Shown: in pieces, positions 19,476-28,947 of the stretch | Layout: each line of letters starts with the position of its first letter | Position numbering within the stretch: position 1 is the first letter of the stretch | NCBI GenBank assembly: GCA_001247695.2 | Contig: LGRX02034578.1 | Coordinates: forward strand, 16,736 to 80,735 | Length of the DNA: 64,000 nucleotides | Source: Cymbomonas tetramitiformis | Lineage: Eukaryota > Chlorophyta > Pyramimonadophyceae > Pyramimonadales > Pyramimonadaceae | Direction: 5' to 3' | Notes under the pieces: generated by a model | What the model was told of the DNA's origin: nothing | The model's database searches: none | What the model saw: only the letters and a program-made list of their open reading frames with translations | Made by a program: the position numbers and the translations under genes

Positions 19476-20431
19476 CATTGCTGTCCAACTTTGCAGTGTT
19501 TATTTGTATACTGATAATATATTCACGGCGCCTGTTTATCTCGCCGTATCTGATGGTATTCTAAAAGAAACTCGTCAAGGCACGATACTCGAGAACTCAA
19601 GTGGGTGCAGCGATAGACGTAGCATATCTCATATTGTTCGCAGGTTTGCAGGTGGGCGCATAAGCGACAGCGCTCGCAGTAATATTGAATATCTGCAGCT
19701 CGAATAATATACGCTCGCATATCGACAGCGCAGAGATTGCGCGAGGAGATTTTTCGCAGCGCACACGCAGAAACAGCTGATCGCACATATACGCGATAAG
19801 GTGTGCACATAGCATACATCGGCGCAGCAATGAAACGTATTCGCATAAATGGTTCGCAAATGTAGGCATGTTCGCAGATGCGATAAATCAGCGGCGAAAT
19901 CGTTTTCGCGCGGAAAATCATCAGCGCAGTATCACGATTTTCATAATCGCACTAAATTGCTTTTTGTACGGCTTCATACATGTTGATGCGCGATGGTCAC
20001 TAATTTGCAGATGGCAGCATGCGCGATGGTCGCATATTTTTACAGAAGTGAATCGCAGCATGCGCGCGCTTGTATGAATCACGTTCGAAAATTGTCCAGA
20101 ATGATATTTTACATAGTGGTCATCGACAGAATTTTGATTCGTATACATGTCAGCGCTCGTATCATGCGCTGATGAATGGCGACGACAATACATGTTTTTC
20201 ATCAGCAGCGCGCTCGCATTCGTATGCGACGTACATCAGCGATTTTTGCAAATAATTCCTTCGCACTGTTTACAATACCAGCGCGTACAATGATTTATGG
20301 CCTGTCAGCACGATATACGTTCATCTTCATGATTTCGTCACATGCGAAGAACGCTCGATTTTAGCGCGTACAATTTTTGATGTGTTTACATGCAGTGAGA
20401 AGCACATATGCATACGCGCGTCGAAATCATA
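19476..20431. other. Non-coding outer segment of the left palindrome arm
   Basis: A region rich in short CGCAGATGCG, ATGCGCGATGG and CAGCGATTTTTGCAAA phrases. Parts resemble, in inverted orientation, the end of the window (about 63,660-64,000), so it is probably the outermost visible part of the giant inverted repeat. No gene is supported; the ORFs present are short and unlike known proteins. Confidence 0.4.
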
Positions 20432-20588
20432 CAGTAATCACTCACCTTTAAGAAAACAGGAAATTCACGCCAGCGTACTTTTACATAGAGTTTTTAAATA
20501 TGGGGGTGATGTATTAAATATGACGGAGTTTGGAAAAACGCTGGCTGTTTCCTTAACGTCGAGTTTCCTTAACGGTGAGTGATTACTG
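20432..20588. mobile_element. Tc1/mariner-type MITE (157 bp)
   Basis: Ends CAGTAATCACTCACC and GGTGAGTGATTACTG, flanked by TA. It is the same family as 15,271-15,819, with the TTAAGAAAAC/GTTTCCTTAAC subterminal motif, but only 157 bp long. It interrupts the outer part of the left palindrome arm. Confidence 0.85.
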
Positions 20589-20959
20589 TATGCAGAATGA
20601 TTGTATACATGCAGGAATGCTGTGGACACATGATCGTTATGCTGTGGATACATACTGCTTTGGATACATTACCACTATGTTGTTGTGAATGTATTATTAT
20701 CATACTGCAGCAAATTCCAAAGTGTTCTGATGACTGCACAAATACTTTAATCATCAGCATTATGCTTATTAGCAGCACAATGATCTGTTCACGACATGTG
20801 TGTGCGGATCAGCACACACACACACATGCACTTATTTCACTCACAGCGATCATCAACATGCAGTGCATTCACTTTTATACCATGCACATATCTTATGCTG
20901 AATGATTGCATTAATTGTGAATTGTACATGCTTTATAATATATCCAGACCGAAGGTTGG
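20589..20959. repeat. Left-arm fragment mirrored at 63,119-63,440
   Basis: The sequence matches the reverse complement of about 63,119-63,440 with clear but imperfect similarity. Shared phrases include GTTCTGATGAC, TCATCAGCATTAT and the CA-rich GATCAGCACACACACACA. In the right arm this segment joins directly to the equivalent of 28,948, which shows that 20,960-28,947 is an insertion. Confidence 0.7.
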
Positions 20960-21114
20960 AGCCCCCCTCGCGAGGGCCCACGCATGGAATGGTGGGTTTA
21001 CTTATTGAAATGCGCACAGATGTATGAAGTTGAATACCCCACAATACGTAATGATCAGATTTACAAGTAGAAATGTTCTATTACAAGGTGTTCCAGCGGC
21101 GCTATTCCAGAAAC

Positions 21115-21245
21115 ACACAGATGCGAACAGTTGGGCATGCACAGCAGCAACACGAGTTGGGCATCCACAGCAGCATTGGGCGCACAGTTGGGCAGTCACA
21201 ACAACAACGCTTTTCCAGAAATAAACAGATGCGCACAAAAGGTGT
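21115..21245. repeat. Dispersed repeat with GCATTCACAGCAGCA-type units, copy 1
   Basis: It closely matches 25,672-25,800. Both read GTTGGGCATGCACAGCAGC..., TTGGGCATCCACAGCAGCAT, then a CGCTTTTCCAGA phrase and ATGCGCACAAAAGG. The unit TTGGGCATNCACAGC is itself repeated within each copy. Confidence 0.7.
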
Positions 21246-23336
21246 CGCGATTATGAACAGCGCTGTGTCGTGGCGGGTGTCAGGGTGGCCAGGCTGCTGA
21301 GGTTCCGGGTGTGAGGGTTGGCGGAGTTAGGGCGCGCGGGCTGTTACGGGGGAATTTTTTTGTATATATATGGAAAGTGAAAGGTTCAGGGAACAGGGCA
21401 AAATTGTGAAAAAGGCCCTATTCTGGGAGTTTCGAACGTGCACGGGGCTGGTGAGCATCCCCAAAGGTCCTGACGGGCAACCTGACGAAAAGGTGCCGGG
21501 TCAGAGTGGAGTCCTGAAGGGGAAGGCGAAAAGGGGCAACTCCGGCTCGGGGACCACGCAACGAAGGCCAAACGGGCTGCTGGGCCCGACTTCAAAAGGG
21601 ATACCAAGGCCCAGCAGCCAGCAGATACCAAATTCACAACTCGCTCGGGCTGGCTGAAAAGGTTGAATTCAGCCCCCGCGTTGGGCCAACCAGCCCGAGT
21701 GGGGATGCCCAAAGAAGGTAGCGGAAGTCGGCGCTGAATTCACGGGGTCGGCTCAGGCCACAACAGCGAAAGAACACAGTTGGGTAAGGTTTGAGAATTC
21801 ATGGTGTCCAAGCAGCGAAAGAGTGTGGTGGATCCACTCTGCAGTCATACAGCCGGAGCGCGCGTGAATGCACACTTGAAAACGGTCACCGCGGGGTCCG
21901 GAAAGAGGAGCCGTTGACTCTCGGGAGTCTGAAAAGTCGTCAGGAGTGTTGAGCGGTGACGTCGTCTGAAGTGGCCGAGCTTAGCCGAGCGTGCTGAATT
22001 TCCGAGCTTGTGCTGAATTCGGGTTTTTAAAACGGAAAGCCGCTGGCCGTCTCGGCGTCGCCGTGCACCTTCTCAACACTCTTGGGGTGGGAATTCACGG
22101 GAGTGCGAACTATCGCGCCTCACCTGAGAATTCCCTCGTGAACTTGGTAAAGAAAAGTAGTCGTAAACGACGAAGACGATGTCTTCGTGCGGACACGTAG
22201 AAGGAAGCAGCAGCGGCGTTAGTGAGTGAAGCTAAAGCTGAGCTGCGGCACGCACACATACCGCAAACGCACGCACGCATGAATTCAGGGTACACTTTTG
22301 CGCGCCTGTTTATTGTCGTGCGGTGAATTCAGAGGTGCTCCAGACTCCTTAGGTGCATATCGGGTCCCTGCACGACTGTCCGTTTCTTGCAAGAAAACAC
22401 GGAAAGCGTTCACTTAGCACACGGCGTCTCGGGCTTACCTCAACTGCGCGGAGCTGCGGCCTTTAGTGTGGCGGATTCGCCTTCCGTTATGCGAGTGTGG
22501 ATCTACGCCTAGCCGGTGTGGCCGCGCGAGCGGGGTTGCGAGTTCGGGGGCACTGAATTCAGGCTATGCGCTACGTGAGGAGCGCGTATCAGACAAACTG
22601 TCCCTGACTGATTCAAACAGGCGCTTAGTGCGTGGGGATTTGCAAAGTCGCTGTAAATTCAGCGAGGAAATGTATATATATTCGATACAAACTTACGCAA
22701 GGCCAAGATGATTTTGAAAGGTTCAGAGTTATCTGCAGAATGTTTTGAAATTGTCTCTATTCTCTTTAAGAGCTCTTTTCCTACAGCTGCAGCTAGGCGT
22801 TTTGTGTCTTCTCGGTTCGCGATGTTTCGCCTTCTCCAATCAGCGATCTGCTTCCTCATTTGAACTGTCGCCAAATGCTACATCCCGTTGGTGACTCTTG
22901 AGATACTACATTCTGACGCTGGCTGCTGTTGTGACGTGGTGTCACATGTGGTGCGTCCATGTCGAGTTACCGTGAACTTCCGCGCTTGGGGCGCGGCGCA
23001 GTGCTTCGCGTTTGTACTCGTTGGTGTTGCAGGTGCCAACGGTGATCCGGTGTGGCGAACCGGAGACTTCGTCCACGTGGCGCGGATGAGGCGCTGTGGT
23101 GCCTGTGATATTCCTTGATCTTCACGAGGCCGTGGATGGGCTCCGCCTGGCCCGGCGGATGTCGCGCCACGCCCGGTGGACTGTCGCCCCGGTCGTGCGA
23201 GCGGGAGCAGTTCAGAGAGAAAGCATGTTGTAGAACAGGAAATGGGTCAGGGCGAATGTAATTCGAGTTTGGCGTTGTTGTCGTACGTGGTGACGTGGCT
23301 GTCGTGCTGCTGAATAACTGACTGGGGTGTTTTGGG
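21246..23336. other. GC-rich non-coding stretch with a GAATTC cluster
   Basis: No convincing gene. GAATTC, mostly as TGAATTCA or GGAATTCAC, occurs at 21,665, 21,736, 21,795, 22,015, 22,091, 22,128, 22,281, 22,325 and 22,555, nine sites in 900 bp. Near-matches lie between them. A frame of 95 codons at 21,370 shows Pro/Gly-rich composition only. Confidence 0.5.
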
Positions 23337-23794
23337 CAAGGAGTGGTATCGATATTCAATATTTTCGATAGTATCGATTAATCGAAATATTGTTATTGAT
23401 TGATAGGTATTTTTTACATATCGAAATATTGAATATTGATTGATACCCTCAAGGGACCTATCGTTATTGATCGATACCCCCAAGTGACCTATCGTTATCG
23501 ATCGATACCCTGGAATGCACCTATCGATATTGATCAATGTATTCCAAATTGAAAGTGTAGCGGGTCAATATTGATTAATCGATTAATCGAAAATCGATCC
23601 CAAGACGCGCATTTTCCAGATTGCCATTGGCTCTTTGGCATTGATATGCGAGTTGTGACTTGTGAGATCGATCCTAGCACAACAGGTCATCAAAGTATCT
23701 TGTCACGAGCTCACGACACCATTTATTCGTAAACCCACGACCCTCTACTAGTCAAACCAAGTCTCTGAACATACACCGTCACTGCGCAGGCAAA

Positions 23795-24164
23795 ATGGGT
23801 GTTCGTGGGCGTGGCAAACGACCGCGCAAGCAGGAGGAGGTAGTGGTTCTGTTAGCGCAAGGAAAAGGGCCAGTGAAACGAAGCCAACAGAACCCATTTG
23901 ACGCTCTAGGCAGCGATGACGTAGAGTATGTCGTTGAGAAAGTTTTGGCCACTAGGACTCAATACGCCGAGCAGCAGTGGTTGATAAAATGGAAGGATTT
24001 ACCCGAAGGATCTGAGACTTGGGAGCCATTGGCGAACTTGCCTGGGCATGATATTGAGATCGAGGAGTTCAAAGCTCGCTCGGAACTCGAGCAAGAGGAG
24101 ATCGCCAAAAAAGCCGCCGCGAAGACAAGCAAGAAACGAAAGGAGCGGAGTGAAAATGAAGAAG
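23795..24164 (+). CDS. Chromodomain exon of a hAT-encoded protein
   Basis: ATG at 23,795 follows CAGGCAAA. Residues about 50-105 form a chromodomain: VEYVVEKVLATR, QWLIKWKDLPEGSETWEPL, then the C-terminal helix IEIEEFKA. The aromatic positions (Y, W, W) that cage methyl-lysine in HP1-like domains are present. The tail is Lys-rich. An exon end is predicted at 24,164, where GAAG is followed by GTATTC; the matching acceptor is ATATACAG ending at 24,390, and the phases fit (one base carried over). If unspliced the frame ends at 24,214. The chromodomain probably steers the element to marked chromatin. Confidence 0.75.
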
Positions 24165-24390
24165 GTATTCTAGTTGTTGACTTGCTTTCCTTGTCTCATT
24201 TTCGTTCGGTGTGATACCTCTTGCTCCAGTCTGGCACGACTGACACTCGTGCATGTAAGTATCGAGCTAACTAAAAACATAAGAAGGTCGATTATCAGTG
24301 AGGATTCATCTTAGCGATTTTGGCATCTTAGCGTTTTTTGCGGGGCGTGCTAAACGTATGTATTGGGGTATGTCACTTGTCCATATACAG

Positions 24391-24640
24391 GTGAAGATAG
24401 TTCCGGGTTCCAGAGGGCGCCACAAAACCTTCGGTCGCCTTATTGGCGGCATTTCAGCGTTCGTATGGAAGCTAAGAAAATTGTCGAGTACAAGTGCCTC
24501 CTATGTGGGAGCGATGCGGTCGCTAAAGAATACTGCGGTAACACTTCGTTCGAACCTGAGGACACACCTATCCCACTGCCACAAAAACGCTCTGGTCGAC
24601 CTCAAGGAGGCTGCGATATCGATATGTCATTGATATATCG
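24391..24640 (+). pseudogene. BED zinc-finger exon, frameshifted
   Basis: It follows the acceptor at 24,390 and reads GEDSSGFQRAPQNLRSPYWR, then HFSVRME and CLLCGSDA: the aromatic residues and first Cys pair of a BED finger. The expected His pair (LRTHLSHCH) occurs in a different frame from about 24,530, so one indel has broken the finger. DNA binding to the hAT ends would be its normal role. Subterminal repeats begin at about 24,615. Confidence 0.6.
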
Positions 24641-24874
24641 ATATCTGCTTCTAGGTAGTTATTTATTGATAGGCAATTTACACCTATTGTTATTGATTGA
24701 TATATTTTTTAAATCACTTCAACTTATCGTTATTGATCGATAGGGTTTTAATACCTATCGATATTGATTGATGTTGATTGATAGGTATTTGTACCTATTG
24801 AATATTGATTGATAATAAAATTGACCTATCGAAAAACTATCGATACGCCCTAAAACTTTCGATACCACTCCTTG

Positions 24875-26498
24875 GTTTTGGGTAGATGTAACGGCTGATA
24901 CGCCATGGGTGGCGCCCGTGGCTGCTGTGCGAGGGTGCTGTTGTCGTGACGCGTCGTACTGTACCGCGTTGGCGTGTTTTGGGTATAACTAAGATGCGTG
25001 ACAAGCGTCATCGGGCGAATAACTGATTATGAGGAAGGGGTCGTCTGGGGGGCGCCGTACTGATCGCGGGTTTCACGGAGTTTCGACTCGCGAAAGGGAA
25101 TGGGCCTGTGAGGTTTGCTCCTGTAAGGGTAGCGGTCAGGAAGGCTTGCCCTCGGACGTAGGTACTGGCATCTGCTTTCCTGGTGGTTTGCTGAAGCAAG
25201 ATTTACATCGGGCTGACGTGGATTGCTGGTGGTATCTGAGCGTGAAATCGGGGCGGTGGTGTGGCTGGTATAAATTGTACGTCGCCCGGTATAACTGGCA
25301 CACGGGCGCACTTGGGGAAAAGCGATGTTGCGGAGTGGGGGAAAATGGTGACAACTGAGCGCGGACGTGGGAATGACTGTCTGAGAGGTGGCAGGGAAGT
25401 GGCGAAGCTGAGAGCGCAAGGGGGGGGAAGGCCTTTGTCGGGGCTGCGAGGGGGTCCCCCCCCGGCCCCGGGGTTGGGCGTGTCTATAGTTGTGACAAAA
25501 GGGCATTCTACTGACAACTTTGAGTTGGGCATTCACAACGGCATTGGGCGCACGGTTGGGGCGATCACGGCGGCAACGCTTTTCCGAGAAATAAGCAGAT
25601 GCGCACGAAGGGCATTCACAAGCGGCAACACAGGGTTGGGCATTCACGGCAACATACTTGCTATTCAGCAAGCGGTGCGAACGGTTAGGCATGCACAGCG
25701 ACACGAGTTGGGCATCCACAGCAGCATTGGGCGCACAATTGGGAAGTCACAGCAGCAGCGCTTTTCCAGAGATAAGCATATGCGCACAAAAGGGCATTCA
25801 CAGCAGCAGCGCCCCGCGGTCTTCTTGATGCCGCCGCGGGGAAAGGGTACCCTGCAACTTTCAGTTAAGCATACAACAGAGGTTCTTAAGGCCGCTCCCA
25901 TGGGTTCTTAGGTCCCACTCCTTCACAAGCGTTTCACGGGACGGTGCCCGCCGGTTCTAGGGTCCGGATTCCCTTGTCGTTGAGGGGTTCGAGGTTGGCA
26001 TGCACTACATTCAAACAGGCGGGGTGCAAAAGTTGACAGAGCGTACCCTTATCCGTCGCGTTTGTTGAAGCGTAGGAACCTGCGAGTGCACAGAATTGCA
26101 TAAAAAATCTTACAGCGAGGCAGGGTTCGTTAACAAACACACGCAAAAAAGAAGGCATGCACGCTGCGCAGCCGGGGCGCACTTGGTCAGAATTATGTCG
26201 TAGTAGTTGTTGCTGCGGACTTTTGTGGCATGCTATCGTACCATGCGTAGGCCCACACGCGGCACGCCGCCATCGGTAGAGCTCTATCGTCGAATTCAAA
26301 ATGAGCGGGCAACCAGAACGGCATTTTGAACGAATACGTAGTATTGGCGTCGTCCGTGGGCCCACACGCGGCACGCCGCCATCGGTATCGTCGAATTCAA
26401 AATGAGCGGGCAACCAGAACGGCATTTTGAACGAATAGTATTGGCGCCGTCCGCTAATTCCACGAAACTGGGAACATATGACCTACAGTATGGCCAAT
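24875..26498. other. Non-coding stretch with dispersed and short tandem repeats
   Basis: 25,500-25,830 carries TTGGGCATTCACA-type units and the second copy of the 21,115 repeat (25,672-25,800). 26,245-26,450 is a duplication of a roughly 108-bp unit containing CACGCGGCACGCCGCCATCGG and GAATTCAAAATGAGCGGGC. No protein family is recognisable in the ORFs of up to 230 codons here; they are repeat-derived or Arg/Pro/Ser-rich. Confidence 0.5.
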
Positions 26499-28639
26499 GG
26501 TAAACGATAGCGATAGCGATATTGGACAGGAAGTGGGAACTGATTCCGCGCGATCGAGATGTCATCAGACCTGAGACAGGTCGTCATCGTCATTTCGCCG
26601 GATCCGAGGTTGCCACCGCTCCGTAGAGCTGCACAACTTAAACTGGTCCGTTCATTTTTAACAGTGGTAATTCTCCGAATCCGACAGTCCATATACGATT
26701 TCAGAGATCGAAGTACGATCCAGTCCTTTGTCGCTCCCCAGAAATCTCTTAGGACCTTCCGATGTTCCCAATCTAAAAACCTTGGACGGCTCAACTTTAG
26801 TTGGGCACCCCCACCGCTCCGAGGTCAGGTGCACATGGTAAAACTGCGAACGGAAGGTCAAACGTCCAAGGCAAAGGGAAAGAAGGCAAAGGGTTTAAGA
26901 TTTAGCGGCAGTAGGAATAGTTTTCAGAAGCATATGAAAAGTTTTCTAGTGCTTCTGAAAACTATTCCTACTTCTTCTATATCCTAAACCCTTTGCCTTG
27001 CCTTTTACCTCTGCACGCGACCGGCAAGCATCTTTGAAACTTCCGAGTTTCAAAGATGCGTTTTGTATTTTGGGTGCACCCTAATTTTACAAAACGGCCG
27101 AGCGCTTCCCGTTTGAGCGGGATATTCACAATTATTTCATGGAATATTTCATATGAATTACCACACATGCACACGCAGGGGAAACCCTCGGCTGCTTGGC
27201 ATCTTTGGGTTTGGGTTTGTGTTCGAACCCAAACCCAAACCCAATAAATCTGCCTTAGAAATAAATTGTGCGTTGGGCGCACAAGTAACTTGAAGCCTTG
27301 AGCTTCAATAACTCAAAGATATATCTCTTGGCAGTATTTGTGCCAAGTTTCGTGCTCTAGGACGCACGGGAAGCCCTCGGCTGTTTGGCATCTTTGGGTT
27401 TGGGTTCGAACCCAAACCCGAACCCAAAACATCTGCCTTAGAAATAAACTGCGCGTTTCGCGCACAAGTAACTTGAAGCTTTGATCTTCAGGTAAATTAA
27501 ATATATGTACCTTGGCAGTATGTGTGCCAAGTTTCGGGCTCTATGACGCACGGGAAACCCTCGGCTGTTTGGCATCTTTGGGTTTGGGTTCGAACCCAAA
27601 CCCAAACCCAAAACATCTGCCTTAGAAATAAACTGCGCGTTTCGCGCACAAGTAATTTGAAGCCTTGAGCTTCAGGTAACTTAAAGATATGTATCTTGGC
27701 AGTATGTGTGCCAAGTTTCGCGCTCTAGGACGCACGGGAAGCCCTCGGCTGTTTGGCATCTTTGGGTTTGGGTGTCACGTTCGAACCCAAACCCAAAACA
27801 TCTGCCTTAGAAATAAATTGCGCGTTGGGCGCACAAGTAACTTGAAGCTTTGAGCTTCAAGTAACTTAAAGATATATCTCTTGGCAGTATTTGTGCCAAG
27901 TTTCGTGCGCTAGGACGCACGGGAAGCCCTCGGCTGTTTGGCATCTTTGGGTTTGGGTACGTTCGAACCCAAAGGCAAAGGCATAGGACAGTTTCGTAGA
28001 TTCTGTCCCGATGCCTTTGCAACCTCGCATGCTAACTCATATTATAATGAATATTCAACATTCAAGCGTTGGATACCCCACGCCAACGGGAAGCGCTCGG
28101 CTGATTTGTTATTTGGGTATGCGTACCCAAATGACAAAAACGCATCTTTGAACCTCGTTAGTTTCAAAGATGCGTGGCCGATGCCTTCGTGCTTATGTGT
28201 ATATTTCATATGAAATATGCCATGGAATAAATGTGAATATCCCGCACAAACGGGAAGCGCTCGGCTGTTTTGTGATTTTAGGGTGCACCCAAAATACCAA
28301 ACGCATCTTTGAAACTTCCGAGTGTCAAAGATGCTTGCCGGTCGCGTGCAGCGGTAAAGGGCAAGGCAAAGGGTTCATGATATATAATAAGTAGGAATAG
28401 TTTTTAGAAGCAATAGAATATTTTTCATATGCTTCTGAAAACTATTCCCCAGCATGCAAGCGTGCAACCTGTCCTCCGCTCGGCAGCATGCAATTTCGTG
28501 TTGATGTGATTTCGCCTGAAATTTCCGGCGAAGAGACGATGACGACCTGTCTCAGGTCTGATGACCTCTCGATCGCGCGGAACCAGTTCCCACTTCGTGT
28601 CCAATCGTTTACCTGTATCGTTTACCTTTATCGTTTACC
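26499..28639. mobile_element. Foldback element with long terminal inverted repeats
   Basis: The outer ends GGTAAACGATA and TATCGTTTACC start inverted arms that stay similar for over 100 bp (including ATCAGACCTGAGACAGG). A second inverted block covers about 26,920-27,170 against 28,190-28,450 (CAAAGGGTTTAAGAT.., CATCTTTGAAACTTCCGAGT). TGGCCAAT flanks both ends (26,491-26,498 and 28,640-28,647), an 8-bp target duplication. The centre is a minisatellite; no transposase is present. Long arms with an 8-bp duplication suit a Mutator-like or hAT foldback element; the superfamily is undecided. Confidence 0.75.
27170..27975. repeat. 184-bp minisatellite with TTTGGG palindromes
   Basis: GACGCACGGGAAGCCCTCGG (or a one-base variant) starts at 27,361, 27,545, 27,729 and about 27,914, giving spacings of 184-185 bp, with a partial unit upstream at about 27,175. 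Each unit contains TTTGGGTTTGGG followed by its inverse CCCAAACCCAAA around TTCGAA, forming a strong hairpin. It lies at the centre of the foldback element. Confidence 0.85.
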
Positions 28640-28947
28640 TGGCCAATCATGCGCCCATCTACACGTTCAATGAACCTGCTACCTTAATTGTATGAAAAAG
28701 TGACGATTAGAGTCTAGGAAATATTCGGATCTGACGCCCACAGTATTCAATTTTCAATCGAACGACAACCTGATTTTTGATTAGACGTCTAGGAATCTTT
28801 CGAGAAATAGGTACCTATGTAGAGTTCAGTGATTCAGTCTGTCTTGTGTCTCAGCATTTAGTCGCGGTTTTTTCTTTGAACGTAGTTGCGGCCCCCCTCG
28901 CGCCTGGCAAAGCCTAACGTGAGCACGTCACCGGAGCGAGGGGGGCT

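Larger units (their letters stand above)
23337..24874 (+). mobile_element. Non-autonomous chromodomain-BED hAT element (1,538 bp)
   Basis: The terminal inverted repeats are CAAGGAGTGGTATCGA and TCGATACCACTCCTTG. The 8-bp duplication GTTTTGGG flanks both ends (23,329-23,336 and 24,875-24,882), which is diagnostic of hAT. Subterminal regions of about 250 bp carry many TATCGATATTGATTGATA-like repeats. Inside are only a chromodomain exon and a BED-finger exon; the catalytic hAT domain is absent, so the copy must depend on an active relative. Confidence 0.85.
20960..28947. mobile_element. ~8-kb insertion bounded by AGCCCCCCTCGC inverted repeat
   Basis: AGCCCCCCTCGC at 20,960-20,971 is exactly inverted as GCGAGGGGGGCT at 28,936-28,947. 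The interval is absent from the right palindrome arm, where the flanks join near 63,118. Another copy of the terminal motif at 28,890-28,902 forms a local hairpin with the right end. A TATTATA-like flank on both sides may be the target duplication but is imperfect. The interior has no gene of its own family, only nested elements. It may be a non-autonomous DNA transposon. Confidence 0.45.
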
